From Mya arenaria (Eukaryota; Mollusca; Bivalvia; Myida; Myidae): a stretch of DNA of 64,000 bases. Below, one piece after another: positions 50,803 to 63,690 of this stretch; the stretch's first letter is position 1, and every line of letters starts with the position of its first letter. The DNA lies in contig NC_069136.1 in the NCBI RefSeq assembly GCF_026914265.1, positions 49,088,381 through 49,152,380 on the forward strand. The letters are read 5' to 3'. Both the position numbers and the translations under genes were made by a program. The notes under the pieces are model-generated. The model saw only the letters and a program-made list of their open reading frames with translations. It had not been told where the DNA came from and did no database searches.

Positions 50803-51298
50803 ATAAATATACATGACACAAGAAACCGTTCAAAAATTAAGTATCAATTAGTTACATACAAATATAAAGTAAACATATATAATTTATAATTTTGTACGAA
50901 AAAACCTAGGATGGGTGCTAATCTTTTTCTTGTGTATTTTCGAGATCAATGGTTGTATCTGTGCTACTTGGCGTTTTTTTGCTAAGTGCGTATAAATCAA
51001 CAGCGTCCTTGTATATGGGCGGCGACGTTTGAACGTAACTGAGATCTGGGATAAATATACATGACACACGAAACCGTTTAAATCTAAAGTATAAATTAGT
51101 TATAAACAAATATAAAGTAAACATGTATAATTTATTAAGTTGTACGAAAAAACCTAGGAAGGGTGCTCAACTTTTTCTTGTGTATTTTCGAGATCAATGG
51201 TTGTATCTGTGCTACTTGGCGGTTTTTTGTCCAGTGCTAATAAATCAACAGCGTCCTTGTATGTGGGCGGCGGCGTCTGAACGTAACTGAGATCGGGG
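50803..51298. repeat. 248-bp tandem duplication of the gene end in copy 4
   Basis: ATAAATATACATGACAC starts at 50803 and again at 51051. Each unit spans the 3' flank and the last ~45 codons of exon 4 (stop side). The unit joined to the gene encodes KKPPSSTD; the detached unit, about 51050-50918, encodes SKKTPSSTD, matching copies 2/3. The detached piece lies after the gene's stop and is not translated with it. Confidence 0.9.
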
Positions 51299-54200
51299 GA
51301 TTGCGGGGACGTGGGTTCCTGAATGGAGGGCCACCGGAATAGTTCAAAAAGTGATAAGTGCATGTTGGGAAACCGCGCACGCCATGTTGGGCTGCGCGGC
51401 TGGGCGGGTCCCTGAGATGTCCTGTCCCCCTGGACAGAGTTCCGGTACTCTCCAAGGTCAGGCAGACTGCCGCTACTAAGACGGTCTTGAGAACCGTCCA
51501 CTGGAGGCGGCGCGATAAGATTCACTGAAACACTTCCATCGTTGACGTGTCCTTGCTCTAAATTAGCCTCGCTATTTCCGCCACTCGGTACGTCATATCC
51601 GTTAACGTCACTAACGCGGAGATCCGGATCGCTTCCAAACAAGAAAGAATAGGAAGGTGGGAGGGTGCTATAGTCGGACTGGACGGACTGCTCAGCGTTT
51701 TCCGTGGCTGCGCTCTGCTGGCTTTGGATGCCGCGGCCCCGGCAGATTCGGACTACGTGCATTATAGCAACGCACAGGATGGGGACGATGACGGACAACC
51801 CCGCCGCCACACCGATCACACCAATGTTTGGGGGAAGCATGGGCTCCAGCACGGCTGAAAGATGGAAATATAGAAAATGTAAATCGTTATCCATAATATC
51901 ACATGTGTATTTCTTGACCGTAAAACGGTATAATTGTTAGAACATGAACATGCAAAACCTTTCTCACAATTTTAAAAAAGAATACCATATCTAAATACTT
52001 GTTATTAGTATCTAAGTTGGTAATATTGGTACCTTACAACACAATTTGAAAATATATAAGCATGCGACATATATAAAACTAAACTGCACTTTTGCATTGT
52101 AAGTGGGACTGTTTGTACATGAAACCTTTAAAAATGGTAAACATGAACCAGATACTCAAAAAGTAACAGTATGAACAAGTTCTTTCTGCAATTATTTAGA
52201 TATTTGATCATCATAATAATATATCCAGGTTAAACATACATGTGCAGTAAATATATGCTATTTTTCTGGGTTAACAGATCGAAACGAGCTGCTCATCACG
52301 CTTGAAAGGGGGAAGTAATCGAAAGGGTAATCGCATACGATTCATTTAAATGCATCATCATTTTTAGCTAAATTTTGTATTTCAATAAATGTAATTTTTG
52401 TCGTTTCAGTTTACGAATTAAGCAAAAATTTATTTCCCTTGTTTGTATGCCTCTGATAGGTGTCGCTAGTTTTGTACAGGAAAAGCACGAGGATTCCGTG
52501 CATTTGTAGTGTGTTATCTCCATTCAGCCTTTGGGTACAACCGTATACAGACGTTAATTTTTTCGCTTAACGATATTGGAGCAAAACGGTGGTGGAACTC
52601 CAACACGTGAAACAAACGATAGTTCACACGAAATTTTGATAGAGTTGCGCGGACTTAAAAAGGACCTTTCGTCATTGAAAGACGAGGTACGTGAAAATTC
52701 TGTCTCAGCAAGTGATTTAAAAAAGTTGAAAACCGAAAAAGACATTAATTGTAGGTTTGAAGGAAACTGTTTGCAGTACGAATTTAACTCGGCAATTGAC
52801 GATAACTTGAGGCAGTTGGATTGGTCTGTTAAAAATATTAAACTCGAATATGCTTCGGAACTGCTTTCTGAGGTACGTGAGAAGCTTCGTGTCCGTTACA
52901 AACACATCCGCATTGCCCACGGAAGTGAGGGCGGTTGGACGACCGTGCGTGAATACGAGTCGCACCCTCTCGCAAGTTCCACGGAAGATGTATCCCGTCT
53001 CACTAAAGCTGAATCTCGAGCCATCAAAAAGAGGAAGAACAAGTCCACCAAGAAGAAGAAATCCAAACCTGCTGTTGCTTATGGTTATTCTGATAGCACT
53101 GGGTCTACTAGAGTGCTTGGTTCACAGGTCACAGGAACCGGGCATCCGTTTCTTCAACAGTTTACACAGCAGTACGGGGGGAAGCCTTATTCCTTTCCAG
53201 GCCCCTACGGACTCTGTTTCGCTTGCGGAGAAGCCAACCACATCAGACGAAATTGCCCATACACCAATAGGAACAGCCAACCTGAACTACCCGCTAGAAA
53301 GTGAGACGTTCCATATAACAGGAAATCCTGACAGTGAGATTCAAGATGAGTATTCTAATTTTAGAACTTTTACTTATGATCGGGACCGTTTCACGGATGA
53401 CTTTTTTGTTTACGGGCAAGATCAAAAAGAAATCATAGTTAGAAACAGGTTAAAAGAGCATTTTAAATTTTGGGAGAGTATAGGAGCAAGCCAGTTTATT
53501 CTAGACACTATATTGTTTAGGTACAAAATTCCCTTCTATTCCTTACCTATAAAATCAATAATGAGAAATAATGCGTCGGCATTGAAAGAGAGTGCGTTTG
53601 TTGCACAAGCAATTAATGATTTATTGGATAGGAATTTGATGAAAAATGCTTGCATGTACCTACTGTTGTAAACCTTCTTTCTGTATCCGTTCAAAATAAC
53701 GGAGATCTCAGGCTTGCTTTGATGTATTTAGAAAAGGGTAGCTGGATGATTAAATATGATATACATTCTGCATATCACTTTTTAGATATTTATTCTGAGC
53801 ATACAAACTATTTAGGATTTTCATTCACCGATGAAAATGGTGATACTTACATATTACAAATTTTTAGTTTTACCATTTGGATTAGGTGTGGCACCCTATT
53901 TATATTCAAAATCTACTCGTGTCCTAGTAGCAAAATGGCGGGGCGAGGGGAAAAAGGTGAATATGTTCTTAGATGACGTTTTTGGAACTTCATGTAAGTT
54001 TGGGTAGTACTAGACAGTTAGCTTTTGATATAAAACAAGATCAGCTGGACTCCGACCTTGTGCCAAAATTTGATAAGTCGATATGGGAGCCAGTGCAGAT
54101 ACTTGAATTGTTAGGTGCAATTTTCAACATGACTGAATATACAATCTGTATTCCGCAGCGCAGAATAGATAAAGCCTTGGTCACACTAAATGAGATTAAT

Positions 54201-57200
54201 TATCGGTCACGTGTCCCTGTTCGGACTGTTGCTAGTTTTATAGGCCAGATAATTTCCATGAGCATAGTTAATGGTCCGGTTTTTCAAATTATGACCAGGT
54301 ATTTAAGCATGGATGTTTTCAAGCTCGAACCTGGAATTCATACATCAAATTATCACAGGATATGTAATTTACTTAGTTTGAGTTTACGAATTAGAAGTAA
54401 ATTATCTTCCTTTCAATTTCGGACAGTCAAACGGACAAGACATAACTTTTCTTTGTTAATTTTTGAAAACCGGTTTTGATTACACTGTGGGCGACCACGT
54501 GGTAGATTATGACTTCGGGGTCCATTCTAAGTACTGAGGATACGAGTTGTGGAGATTCGAACCCTATCCAGTTGCAATTAAGAACTATTTTAGCGGAGTT
54601 AAGCAGCTTGAAACAAGAAGTACATGGTAACAGTTATTCAGTGTCATCAGAAGTGAAAAAGTTAAAAACTGAGCAAGACATAAAGTGGCGTTTTGAAGGA
54701 AACAACTTTAACAATGAATTGTTGGATGCTGTAAAACAAGCAACTTGGGCGTTAGAACATGGAAAGATGGAATATTGTATTGAACAATTAAGCGAGTTTT
54801 CGGACAAATTGCAAAAGAGGAATAAGTTAATTAGGATTGCTGATAGTTCCGAGGGCGGATGGGAGACGGTACGACAGTACGAGTCGAATCCGGTAGCGAG
54901 TGATAGTGAAGATGAGACCAAGATTCACCGAGCTGAGAGCAGAGCTCTCAAGAAGAAACGCTCTTCAAGGGGTAAGGGGCGTGATTTTGCTAACACTCGT
55001 CAGCCTGTGCAGTCGCCCTTTCTTACGGGAGGTGGGCGAGGTCGTTTTCGTCCATACGGGTCCTTCAGCAACGCTTCCGGTTACGGTCCAGGATCCACTT
55101 CCGTTTTCGGCTACAACGCAGTCCCAGGCTTCGGCAGACCACCCGCGCCCGGCCCATGCTTCGCTTGTGGAGAGACCACCCACTTCCGGTGGAACTGCCC
55201 CCACGTTCGGGCAGGTGCCCAAGGCGACCAGCCTTCCGGTTCCAGAAAACGAGAATTCTGATGTGACATTAAAAGAGGAGAATGATTATAGACGCTTTAC
55301 TCATGATTTTTACGAGTATGAACAGGGTCAGAAACATATGATTGTTAAGGGCAGATTAAAAGATCACTTAAAATTTTGGCAAAGCATAGGTACTAATGAT
55401 TATATATTAGACATTATTAAAAACGGTTTCATGATACCTTTGTATTCGGAGCCAGAACAAATTTTCTGTAAAAGCAATAAGTCTGCTATTTTAGAGCCAG
55501 AATTTGTTACTGAGGCCACAGAAGATTTATTAGATAGATGCTTAATAGAGAAATGTAGTAACCCCCCATATGTGGTTAATCCTTTAACTGTTTCAGTTCA
55601 GAGTTCTGGTAAAAAACGTTTGATATTAGATCTAAGAGAGGTTAACAAACATTTATGGAAGCAGTCTGTTAAATATGAAGATATTAAAACTGCATTGGCT
55701 TTAATTTAGAAAGGATGTTTCATGATAAAATTTGATCTTACTAGTGCTTATCATTTTGTACAGATTTACGAGCCTCATACAAAGTTTTTAGGGTTTTCAT
55801 GGAATGACAAGGGAGGTAATCCTGTATATTATAGATTCGTAGTAATGCCATTTGGATTATCGTCAGCGTGTTATTTATGGACCAAGTTATGCCGCCCATT
55901 GATTAAGAAATGGCGTGGTGAAGGTTTGCTTGTTACCATGTTTCTAGATGATGGCCTAGGTTGTTCGAGCACATATGAAAGTGCGTTGAGATTGAGTAGT
56001 CATATTAAGTCTGATTTATTGAGATCTGGTTTTATTCCTAACGCGAAAAAATGTATTTGGACCCCAGTTCAAAATATGGAATTTTTGGGCTGTGATCTTG
56101 ATACTTTAGAAGGTACCATTTCTGTACCAAAACGTAGATTGAGCAAAGTAAATTCAGCTATCAAAGAGCTAATTGTTTCTGCAAGCAAAAAGGTTCGTGT
56201 TTCTGTGAGGAAAGTTGCCAGTTCAGTAGGACAGTTGATTTCAATGACAGTAGTTATTGGTAATATTTCTCAAATTATGACTAGGTATTTGAGTGCAGAT
56301 ATTTTGAATGCTAGTCATTGGAATTCGTACATTTTTCTGAGTGATGAAAGCCAACAACCGTTGTTGTTTTGGCAACAAAATTTAGTGTTAGTAAATAACA
56401 AAATGTTTGAGCAGTCAAAAACATGTACAAAGGTGGTATATTCAGATGCTAGTGACATTGGTTACGGAGGGTATGAACTTCATACTATGAAGTAAATACT
56501 GTAAATGGTGTTTCTCAAGGTGTTTGGTCACAGGAAGAGAGCATAAAATCGTCTACGTGGAGAGAGTTAGTCGCAAAGTACAGAGTACTGTTGTCTTTGG
56601 TACATTTCGTAAGACACCAAAAGGTTAAATGGTATACAGATAATCAAGGTGTCAGATCAATTGCTGTCAACGGTTCTATGAAAAGGGAATTGCAAGATGT
56701 TGCGTATAGTATTTTCCAGTGTTGTACGGTTAACTCTATTTCACTTGAAATGGAGTGGGTTCCAAGTTCGGAAAATGAAAAAGCTGATTATTTGTCGAGG
56801 TTATCAGAGTTTGATGATTGGGGAATATCTGATGTCGTTTTGCAAATGATTTTTGAGAGATTTGGTCGATTACAGGTAGAGTGGTTTGCATCATATTATA
56901 ATGCAAAGTTACCGAAATTTTATTCCCGATATTGGAATCCAAATTGTTCAGGTATAGATGTATTTGCAGAAAACTGGAATGGTCATATAGGATTGTTTGT
57001 GCCTCCAATTGCTGCCATTCACAGAGTCATCATGAAAATGGCTAACGATAAAGCGAGAGGTATTTTAGTGTGTCCGTGTTGGAAATCGTCTTTGTTTTGG
57101 ACATTTTTGTGTAAAAACGGTGTATTTATCGATGAAGTTGTCGATTGGTTTGATTTACCGATCGAGAAGCATTATTATGTATAATGCAAAAATGGAAAGG

Positions 57201-60200
57201 GGATGTTCGGAAATACTGATTTGAAATTTAGAATGCTGGCACTACAGTTTGATTTCAGGAAGGGGAATTAACGGTGATTTTGTAAATATGTAGTATAACA
57301 GTGAATAACCTACCCTGGTTGGGTAAATAAACGAGTTTTGTAATATTGCAGCTTTGCTGAGAGGCGGTATCGCCGAAACAATAACATTTGTCATTGCGGT
57401 ATCGCATAAATGACTTAGCAGAATTGCTTTTTATTGCTTGGTCGATTGTATGATTAAGAAATTGCCACAATGCATAAAAATAAGGCGCATCCGATGATTG
57501 TTTGTGAGATTATTACAATGCTTATAAGAAGAGGACGATTGTCTTTGTTCATGTTACGTTGTAACTAGGCAAGTTCCATTTAAAGAAACAAGACAAATGC
57601 TTATTTTGATTTTTGTTTTATACATTTATTTTTCCGGGTTCATGAGGAAGATATTAATAGCCTACCTGATGTCCTGGCGGATAGAGTGAACCTGCTCCCG
57701 GACCTGCTACGCCAGTCACGCGCACACAGTACGGACACAAAATACCATGGTGCTTTCATGCGTTTTCATAAATGGGCGTTGTGTAACGGGTTGGGGAGTA
57801 GGGACATTTTACCTGCTAGGAGTCTTGCAGTTGCTATTTATTTAGCATCTTTAATTCAAACCGCAAACACACCTAGTCCTGTGATTGCTGCTTTTTACGC
57901 AATAAAATGGTTTCATGACATAATGGGTTTAGAATCTCCTACAAATTCTAAATTAGTAGTAAACATTTTGGAGTCTGCAAAACGCATATTATCTAAGCCT
58001 AAAAAGAAGAAAGAACCGATAGATATTAATATTTTAAATGGTATATACGACAGATTGTATACACAAGAAAACATTAAAAGCCAGCGTATTATTTGCGCTT
58101 TTTTGGTAGCTTTCGCAGGTTTTTTGAGAAGTTCTGAGTTATTAAGCATTCATGTGTGTGATATTGTATTTCAATGTTCATATATGGCTATATTTATGGA
58201 GGGGAGCAAGACTGATAGATATCGTGATGGTGCTTGGGTAATGATTGCCAAAACAAAAACAAAGTTGTGTCCAGTCGAGAATGTTAGAAAGTTAATATTT
58301 TGGAGCAAATTGTCAGATAACGATTATTTGTTTTGCAATATATGTTTAACGAAAGACGGTTACAAAACTAGAAGTGCAAATAAGAAAATGTCTTACACCA
58401 ATCTTAGAGAAGTTTTTCTAGAGGCTTTAAAGCCGCATGTAAACGATGTGAGTAAATACTGCTTTCATTCTTTAAGATCGGGTGGTGCTACTGTTGCTGC
58501 AAACAATGGTATTAAAGACAGACTCTTTAAAAGACATGTTCGGTGGGTTAGTGAAAGTGCAAAGGATGGTTATATCAAAGATGATATACATGAACGGTTA
58601 TCAGTGTCTTTGAGTTTGGGACTGTAGCGATTGTTGTTTGTTGTAAACTTATGAATGTTTGTTTTAACCATACGTATAGAGTTTATAAGGTCCATCAGAT
58701 TATTATTTTTTCAGTGCCCGTTCTTTTAATTCAGTTGACTGTCCAGATGCTTATTCAAATACAGTATTTGTATTTCTCAAAATGTTGTTCGTTTTTTGTT
58801 AGAAAAAACTAGTATCCACCACAAATATAGTGGTCAGTCATAAGTCTTAAGGTGTGTGTGTCAAGGTCATGAGGTCAATGAAATAAGTGAATGGAGTTGT
58901 ACGTCAGGAAAGCATTGTACAGTTAGAATTTTGGGAGAACACCATTAAGCTTTTGAATACTAAAAGTCTTGAACATTCGGGTGTTCAAAAATTGTATATA
59001 GTGATGGGTCGGGAACAGGTTATGCCGGTTTTGAAGTTGGCACAGTAAATGGGGTATCTCATGGTTCATGGTCTGTAGAGGAGAATGTTCGATCCTCGAC
59101 ATAGAGAGAATTGTGTGCTGTTTACAGGGTGCTTAGATCGAGGACACATAATCTCAGTAATTAGAGAATTAAATGGTTCACTGATAATACAAGCGTTTGC
59201 AGTATAGTTTAGAAGAGGTCCATGAGAGGAGATTTGTGAGATTTGGCAAAGAAGATTTTTAACATCACTTCAAGGCATTCTATTCACTTAGAATTAGAAT
59301 GGATTCCCCGTTATGAGAATGAAAGGGCCGATTATTTGTCAATGGTTATAGAGAAAGATGATTGGGGTATCAGTTATACCATTTTATCTATGATTCAGGC
59401 TAGGTGGGGAATGTTAGATGTAGAATTTTTCGCCTCGGAACACAATGATAAGTTACCAGTTTTTTATTCCAGATTTATGTGTTATAAATCATCAGGTGTT
59501 GATGCATTTACTTATGACTGGGGCTCGGCTTTTGGTTTATTTGTTCCACCTGTCATAATTGTTGCCAGGGCGCTTACAAAAATGCGCAGTTTCAAAGCAA
59601 GTGGTGCTCTGATTGTCCCTGAGTGGAAAACGGCAAGTTACTGGCCTTTGATATTTGATAAGTCCGGGATTTTCAGGTCAATTGTCAAGAAATGGATGTT
59701 CTTGCCCACTGATAAGACATATTATACCCCTTGTAGAAACGGAGTAGGTATTTTCAGGAATGAAAATCTAAAGTTCAATATGTTGGCCTTGAGAATTAAA
59801 TTAACGTGATCAGTTACCAGTTTTTACGTGAATTGAAAGGCTGCTCTTGCTTTTATAGATACAATGCAGTTACTTATTCAAGTTAAGTGAACTTTTCTGT
59901 AAGACGTATGTCGAAAGTTTTGCAATGAGCTGGTAACGGCACATTGGTTTACTATGAGCGGGTATCTGCACATAGTGTGAATCTAGTGTATTTTGTTGGA
60001 TGATTATATGCTGACATGTACATGTATATTCTTTTTATGAGTTGTATGAAACAATTCGTTTTTTTAAATTAGGGCGTTTGCTATATTATTACAATGAGCT
60101 GGTATCGGCACATTGGTTATTATGAGTGGGTATCCGGGCATTGTATTGAGATAATGAATTATTCATAAAGTAATGAATGTAATAAAGCGAAACAGTTGTT

Positions 60201-63200
60201 TAATTTGATATTATTAACTTTTGTTATCAATAAAGACACATAATTTATAACTCTTAATTTCGTCTATGAAATACTAATTCGTTTCTTTTCTTTTTTACAT
60301 GTTATGCTGAAGATATTGAAGAGTTACCTGACGTCTTGGTGGACAAGATCTCCTTGCTGCCGGATTTACTCAAAGAGTCTTGAGCTAGAAATACGTGTTC
60401 CAATTACACTAGAGGTTTTAAACGCTGGACAAAATGGGCTTTGAGTAACGGACTTAACAGCAAGAAGACCTTGCCTGCTAAGACGTATCATGTGGCTTTG
60501 TATTTAGCTTCTTTAGTTCAGTCAGCAAATACACCTAGTCCGATAGTTCAAGCATACTATAGTATAAAATGGTTTCATGATCTATTTGATTTCCATTCTC
60601 CAACGGATTCTAGTTTAGTAAAAAGCACCCTAGAAGCAGCAAAACGGAAGCATGCTAAATCATTTATTAAAAAAGAGACGGTTACTATTGATTTGTTAAC
60701 TAAGATTTATGAAACATTATTTGTGGAGGGTAATGTTAAAAATCAGAGGACAATTTCTAGCATATGCTGGCTTTTTACGTAGCGCAGAACTGTTACAGTT
60801 ACGTAGACACGATGTTGTGTTTAATCCTGTTTACAAGAGTTTGTTCATAGAGTCTTGTAAAACCGATAAATATCACGATGGTGCGTGGATCCTTATTGCT
60901 AGAACTGGAACTATTTTGTGCCCAGTTCTGAATCTAGAAAAATATTTTTCATGGGCGAACATTCATTGTGATTCCGATACGTTTGTTTTTTGTCACTTAA
61001 CAGCAACTAAATCGGGTTACAAAGTTAGAAATGATAGTAAACATTTGTCATACAGCAACCGTAGAAGGTTATTTTTAGATGCATTAAGACCTCGTGTTAA
61101 GGATACAAGTCAATATTGTTTACATTCTCTAAGGAGTGCAGGTACTACATCTGCTGCGTATCGTGGTATACCTGATAGATTATTTAAGCACCATGGCAGA
61201 TGGCGGTCTGAGAATGCCAAAGATGGCTACATTAAAGACTCGATAAATGAAAGACTAAGAGTGTCTAAGTCATTAGGACTATAAGGGCAAAGATTTTTAG
61301 TATTACATATAGTTTGATTCATTCATACTACATTTGCCCGTTCTTTTATGTTCAGCCGGTCTGTTGGCACCCACTAGGCTAATACCAAAAAAATATATAC
61401 TTTTTTGTTTTGTTTTTGGTTTGAGGACATTTGATAGGTGTCGCTAGTTTTGTACAGGAAAAGCACAAGCATTTCGTGCATTTGTAATGTGTTATCTCCA
61501 TTCAGCCTTTGGGTAGAGCCGTATACAGACATTATTTTTTGTTTCTTATTTATTGATAAATAAATAGCCGGTCTGTTGGCACCCACTAGGCAAATACCAA
61601 AAAAATATATACTTTTTTTGTTTTGTTTTTGGTTTGAGGACATTGGACGGTGGCGGTAAATGTTGCATTGGTTTACACTTATAGTGTTTTGTGGTACCAG
61701 TGTGTCATTTACAGCAGCTGGTTTGTTTTTGGGCTTTCAGAGGTGTGGTCCATAAGGGAACAACAAAATATCAGCGGGAAAATCTACTGATCTAAATATG
61801 ATCTTAATGATTTACGAAAATAGATCTCTATATTCTTCCGTTCACGGACCACAAATTTTAGATTCGTGTACGAAATGGTTTAAAAATGAAATGAGTTTCA
61901 TTTTCTCTAAAAAAAACACGTTTGTAGCAAAAACCGCTGACCACCCAAATGATTTCTTAACTTTTTAAAACAAACAGTGAGTCAAATCATTGTGTCTATA
62001 TTTACATAAACACTCGAAGCGGATCTGATAGTCCAAACACTTCCGGGAGTCCCTTTGATCGGCCGTTCTGCACAGAAGCCCCTTCGTCGTGCATTGCACG
62101 TACAGGATATCCGGTGCGAGGTGTGCACTCTCCTGGTTAAACAGCAGATGGGGACTGTTCTTCGCACGACACAAGACGTCAATGGGCGCATTCCCGTCAC
62201 AGATCTGATATCCGCGCTGAAATGAAAGAGCGTTTTATGTGCAGTCGAAACTCGTTCGCTCGACTTTGCTCGATGTTCTCCGGGGCTCGAGGTTTACTTA
62301 CTTTCGAATAATAACTTTACTCTTTATTTAAAAAAAAACTCACGGCATTTTGAAGGCCACCACCTCTGCGTTTTAGTTCATGTCCATAAAGTTCGCACAA
62401 TGGTATGAAATCAAACTGAATTATTAGTAAGTATTATAATATTTATAAGTGCAGTCAAGTTCTAGTGACGTCATCGGCAAGACGGGCCAGTTTACAATAC
62501 GAAATCCATAAAAACGGTCATACGAGATCAAACTTGAAGATTGGAGCCTCTCGTGGGTGAGGTTTTAGAACAAAAAAGCAAAAGAGTTAACAGTTATGAC
62601 TAAAAGTCCTTTACAAAGGCCATGTTGAGTGTAGCGATTGAATACATTATCCAATGAACCAATTATAGGGGAAAATGGGTTTTTCATATAATGAACACAA
62701 TGAGTTGTATCAATTATCATTCACGGTATAAAATAATGTTTATGATCTGGGCAAACCGGTGAATGACCGCAGAAAACGTTGAAATTGGTATCGGTCGTTG
62801 AACCCTTATTGTATGCAAAAGCTACGGTCATTTTATTATAGGTTTGATGTATTGCATGTAATCTATAACATAACGGTTTCTTAATCTTACCATTAATGAC
62901 ACCTGTGATAACTCAGACACATGAAATGGATACAGCTACATTGTTGGCGTTGTATTTACCACCCAAATATAGGGGCGTGGCAGTCTGTTTAGAAGGGAGG
63001 TGGGGTGTAATGGGGAGGCAATGGCAATCTGCATGGTCATTATATTTTATTTAAATACAATGCCTAAACATGTTTGCACCAAGTTCGTTTACGATACACC
63101 CAAGACACATTGGAATTTAAAATATGTAAAGAAAACATGAGTTTTTTACCATCAACCATGGGATCTAACCTTACAGAGTCATATTTCTTTGGCGTACTAA

Positions 63201-63432
63201 ATATTAGCGTTTTAACCCTTTTTGGAGTATTTGTAAAAAGTAAGTTATTGCGCAAAACTTAATTTCAGCATGACCTTCAGACTTTAAATTATGTAAAAAA
63301 ATGTTCTTACCTTACGTATACTAATGACCCTTTCATCCTCCACCTCATCGGATGTAGGTTTGTCCGTGTTGTACCAGCGCGACCACGTGCGCACGTGCGT
63401 TTGTTCTATTTCTACCCCCTCTGTCGTGTTTG
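51154..63432 (-). CDS. WxxW-domain, single-pass membrane protein with PPxY tail, copy 4 (exon 1 outside window)
   Basis: Exons seen on the minus strand: 63432-63311, 62216-62006 and 51854-51154, lengths 122, 211 and 701 as in the other copies, with the same phases. Exon 2 reads NTTEGVEIEQ, WSRWYNTDKPTSDEVEDE; exon 3 keeps the six cysteines (GLLCRTADQ, CLDYQIRFEC). The exon 3 donor is GTAAATAT instead of GTAAGTAT, still usable. Exon 4 has the helix, PPSY and PPTY. Intron 3 is about 10.2 kb because a 9.4-kb retrotransposon sits in it; the other copies have 1.1-1.2 kb. Exon 1 is expected beyond 64000. The coding parts are undamaged, but the huge inserted element could affect splicing. Confidence 0.8.
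52454..52556 (+). repeat. Split direct repeat A1 of the outer element
   Basis: TGATAGGTGTCGCTAGTTTT through CCGTATACAGAC is nearly repeated at 61432-61535 (A2). The two still match closely, which points to a fairly recent insertion. Confidence 0.85.
54370..58880 (+). mobile_element. DIRS/PAT/Ngaro-like element nested in the outer one, fossil
   Basis: A second member of the same order inserted between the reverse transcriptase and RNase H regions of the outer element. Parts: gag-like region with a knuckle (CFACGETTHFRWNC) about 54510-55260; reverse transcriptase with VMPFGLSSA and FLDDG about 55260-56400; RNase H about 56400-56810 and the downstream domain to 57180; tyrosine recombinase about 57690-58630 (FAGFLRSSELL, FHSLRSGGA, GYIKDD). 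It is related to but clearly different from the outer element, so it is not a simple duplication. It looks nearly whole, with roughly one or two breaks. I could not define its terminal repeats, so both ends are approximate. Confidence 0.75.
61355..61431 (+). repeat. Split direct repeat B1 of the outer element
   Basis: GCCGGTCTGTTGGCACCCAC through GAGGACATT, repeated at 61566-61644 (B2). Confidence 0.85.
61432..61535 (+). repeat. Split direct repeat A2 of the outer element
   Basis: Second copy of the A repeat, abutting B1, as the A1-B1-A2-B2 design requires. Confidence 0.85.
61566..61644 (+). repeat. Split direct repeat B2 of the outer element
   Basis: Second copy of the B repeat. About 120 bases of further element sequence follow before intron homology resumes near 61763. 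Confidence 0.8.
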
Positions 63433-63524
63433 CTGAAAAGACAACAGTGAATTAAGCTATTAGTGGCCTTTATCGCTATTGTCATTATTAGCACTGAAAA
63501 TGTGTATAGAGACGACCCCGTCTA

Positions 63525-63690
63525 TAGACTGCAGAAACTGGCATATAGCCTGTAGGCAGCGGCATATCGCCTGTAAAAAACGGCATTTAGCTTATAAAAA
63601 CCGGCATTTAGACTGTAGAATCCGGCATTTAGCCTGTTGTAACCGGCATTTAGCCTGTAAAAACGGCATTTAGACTGTAGAAACCGGGTT
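63525..63690. repeat. 21-bp intronic minisatellite, block 4
   Basis: Only about eight diverged units (GGCATTTAGCCTGTAGAAACC type), the shortest of the four arrays, in the same position in intron 1. Confidence 0.85.

Larger units (their letters stand above)
52389..61763 (+). mobile_element. DIRS/PAT/Ngaro-like tyrosine-recombinase retrotransposon (outer element), fossil
   Basis: Family signs: a gag-like region with a CCHC knuckle (about 52580-53300), a reverse transcriptase region (about 53300-54360), an RNase H region with the domain that follows it in this order (about 58900-59810), and a tyrosine recombinase with the R...HSLR...Y pattern (about 60440-61280). Repeats are arranged A1...B1-A2-B2, the split direct repeats of PAT and Ngaro elements. 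The insertion point is in intron 3 of gene copy 4; copies 1-3 show the unoccupied TTTCAATAACAA. No target duplication is seen, as expected for recombinase integration. It is broken, with several breaks, and carries a related element inside. It is younger than the block duplication. Confidence 0.85.
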
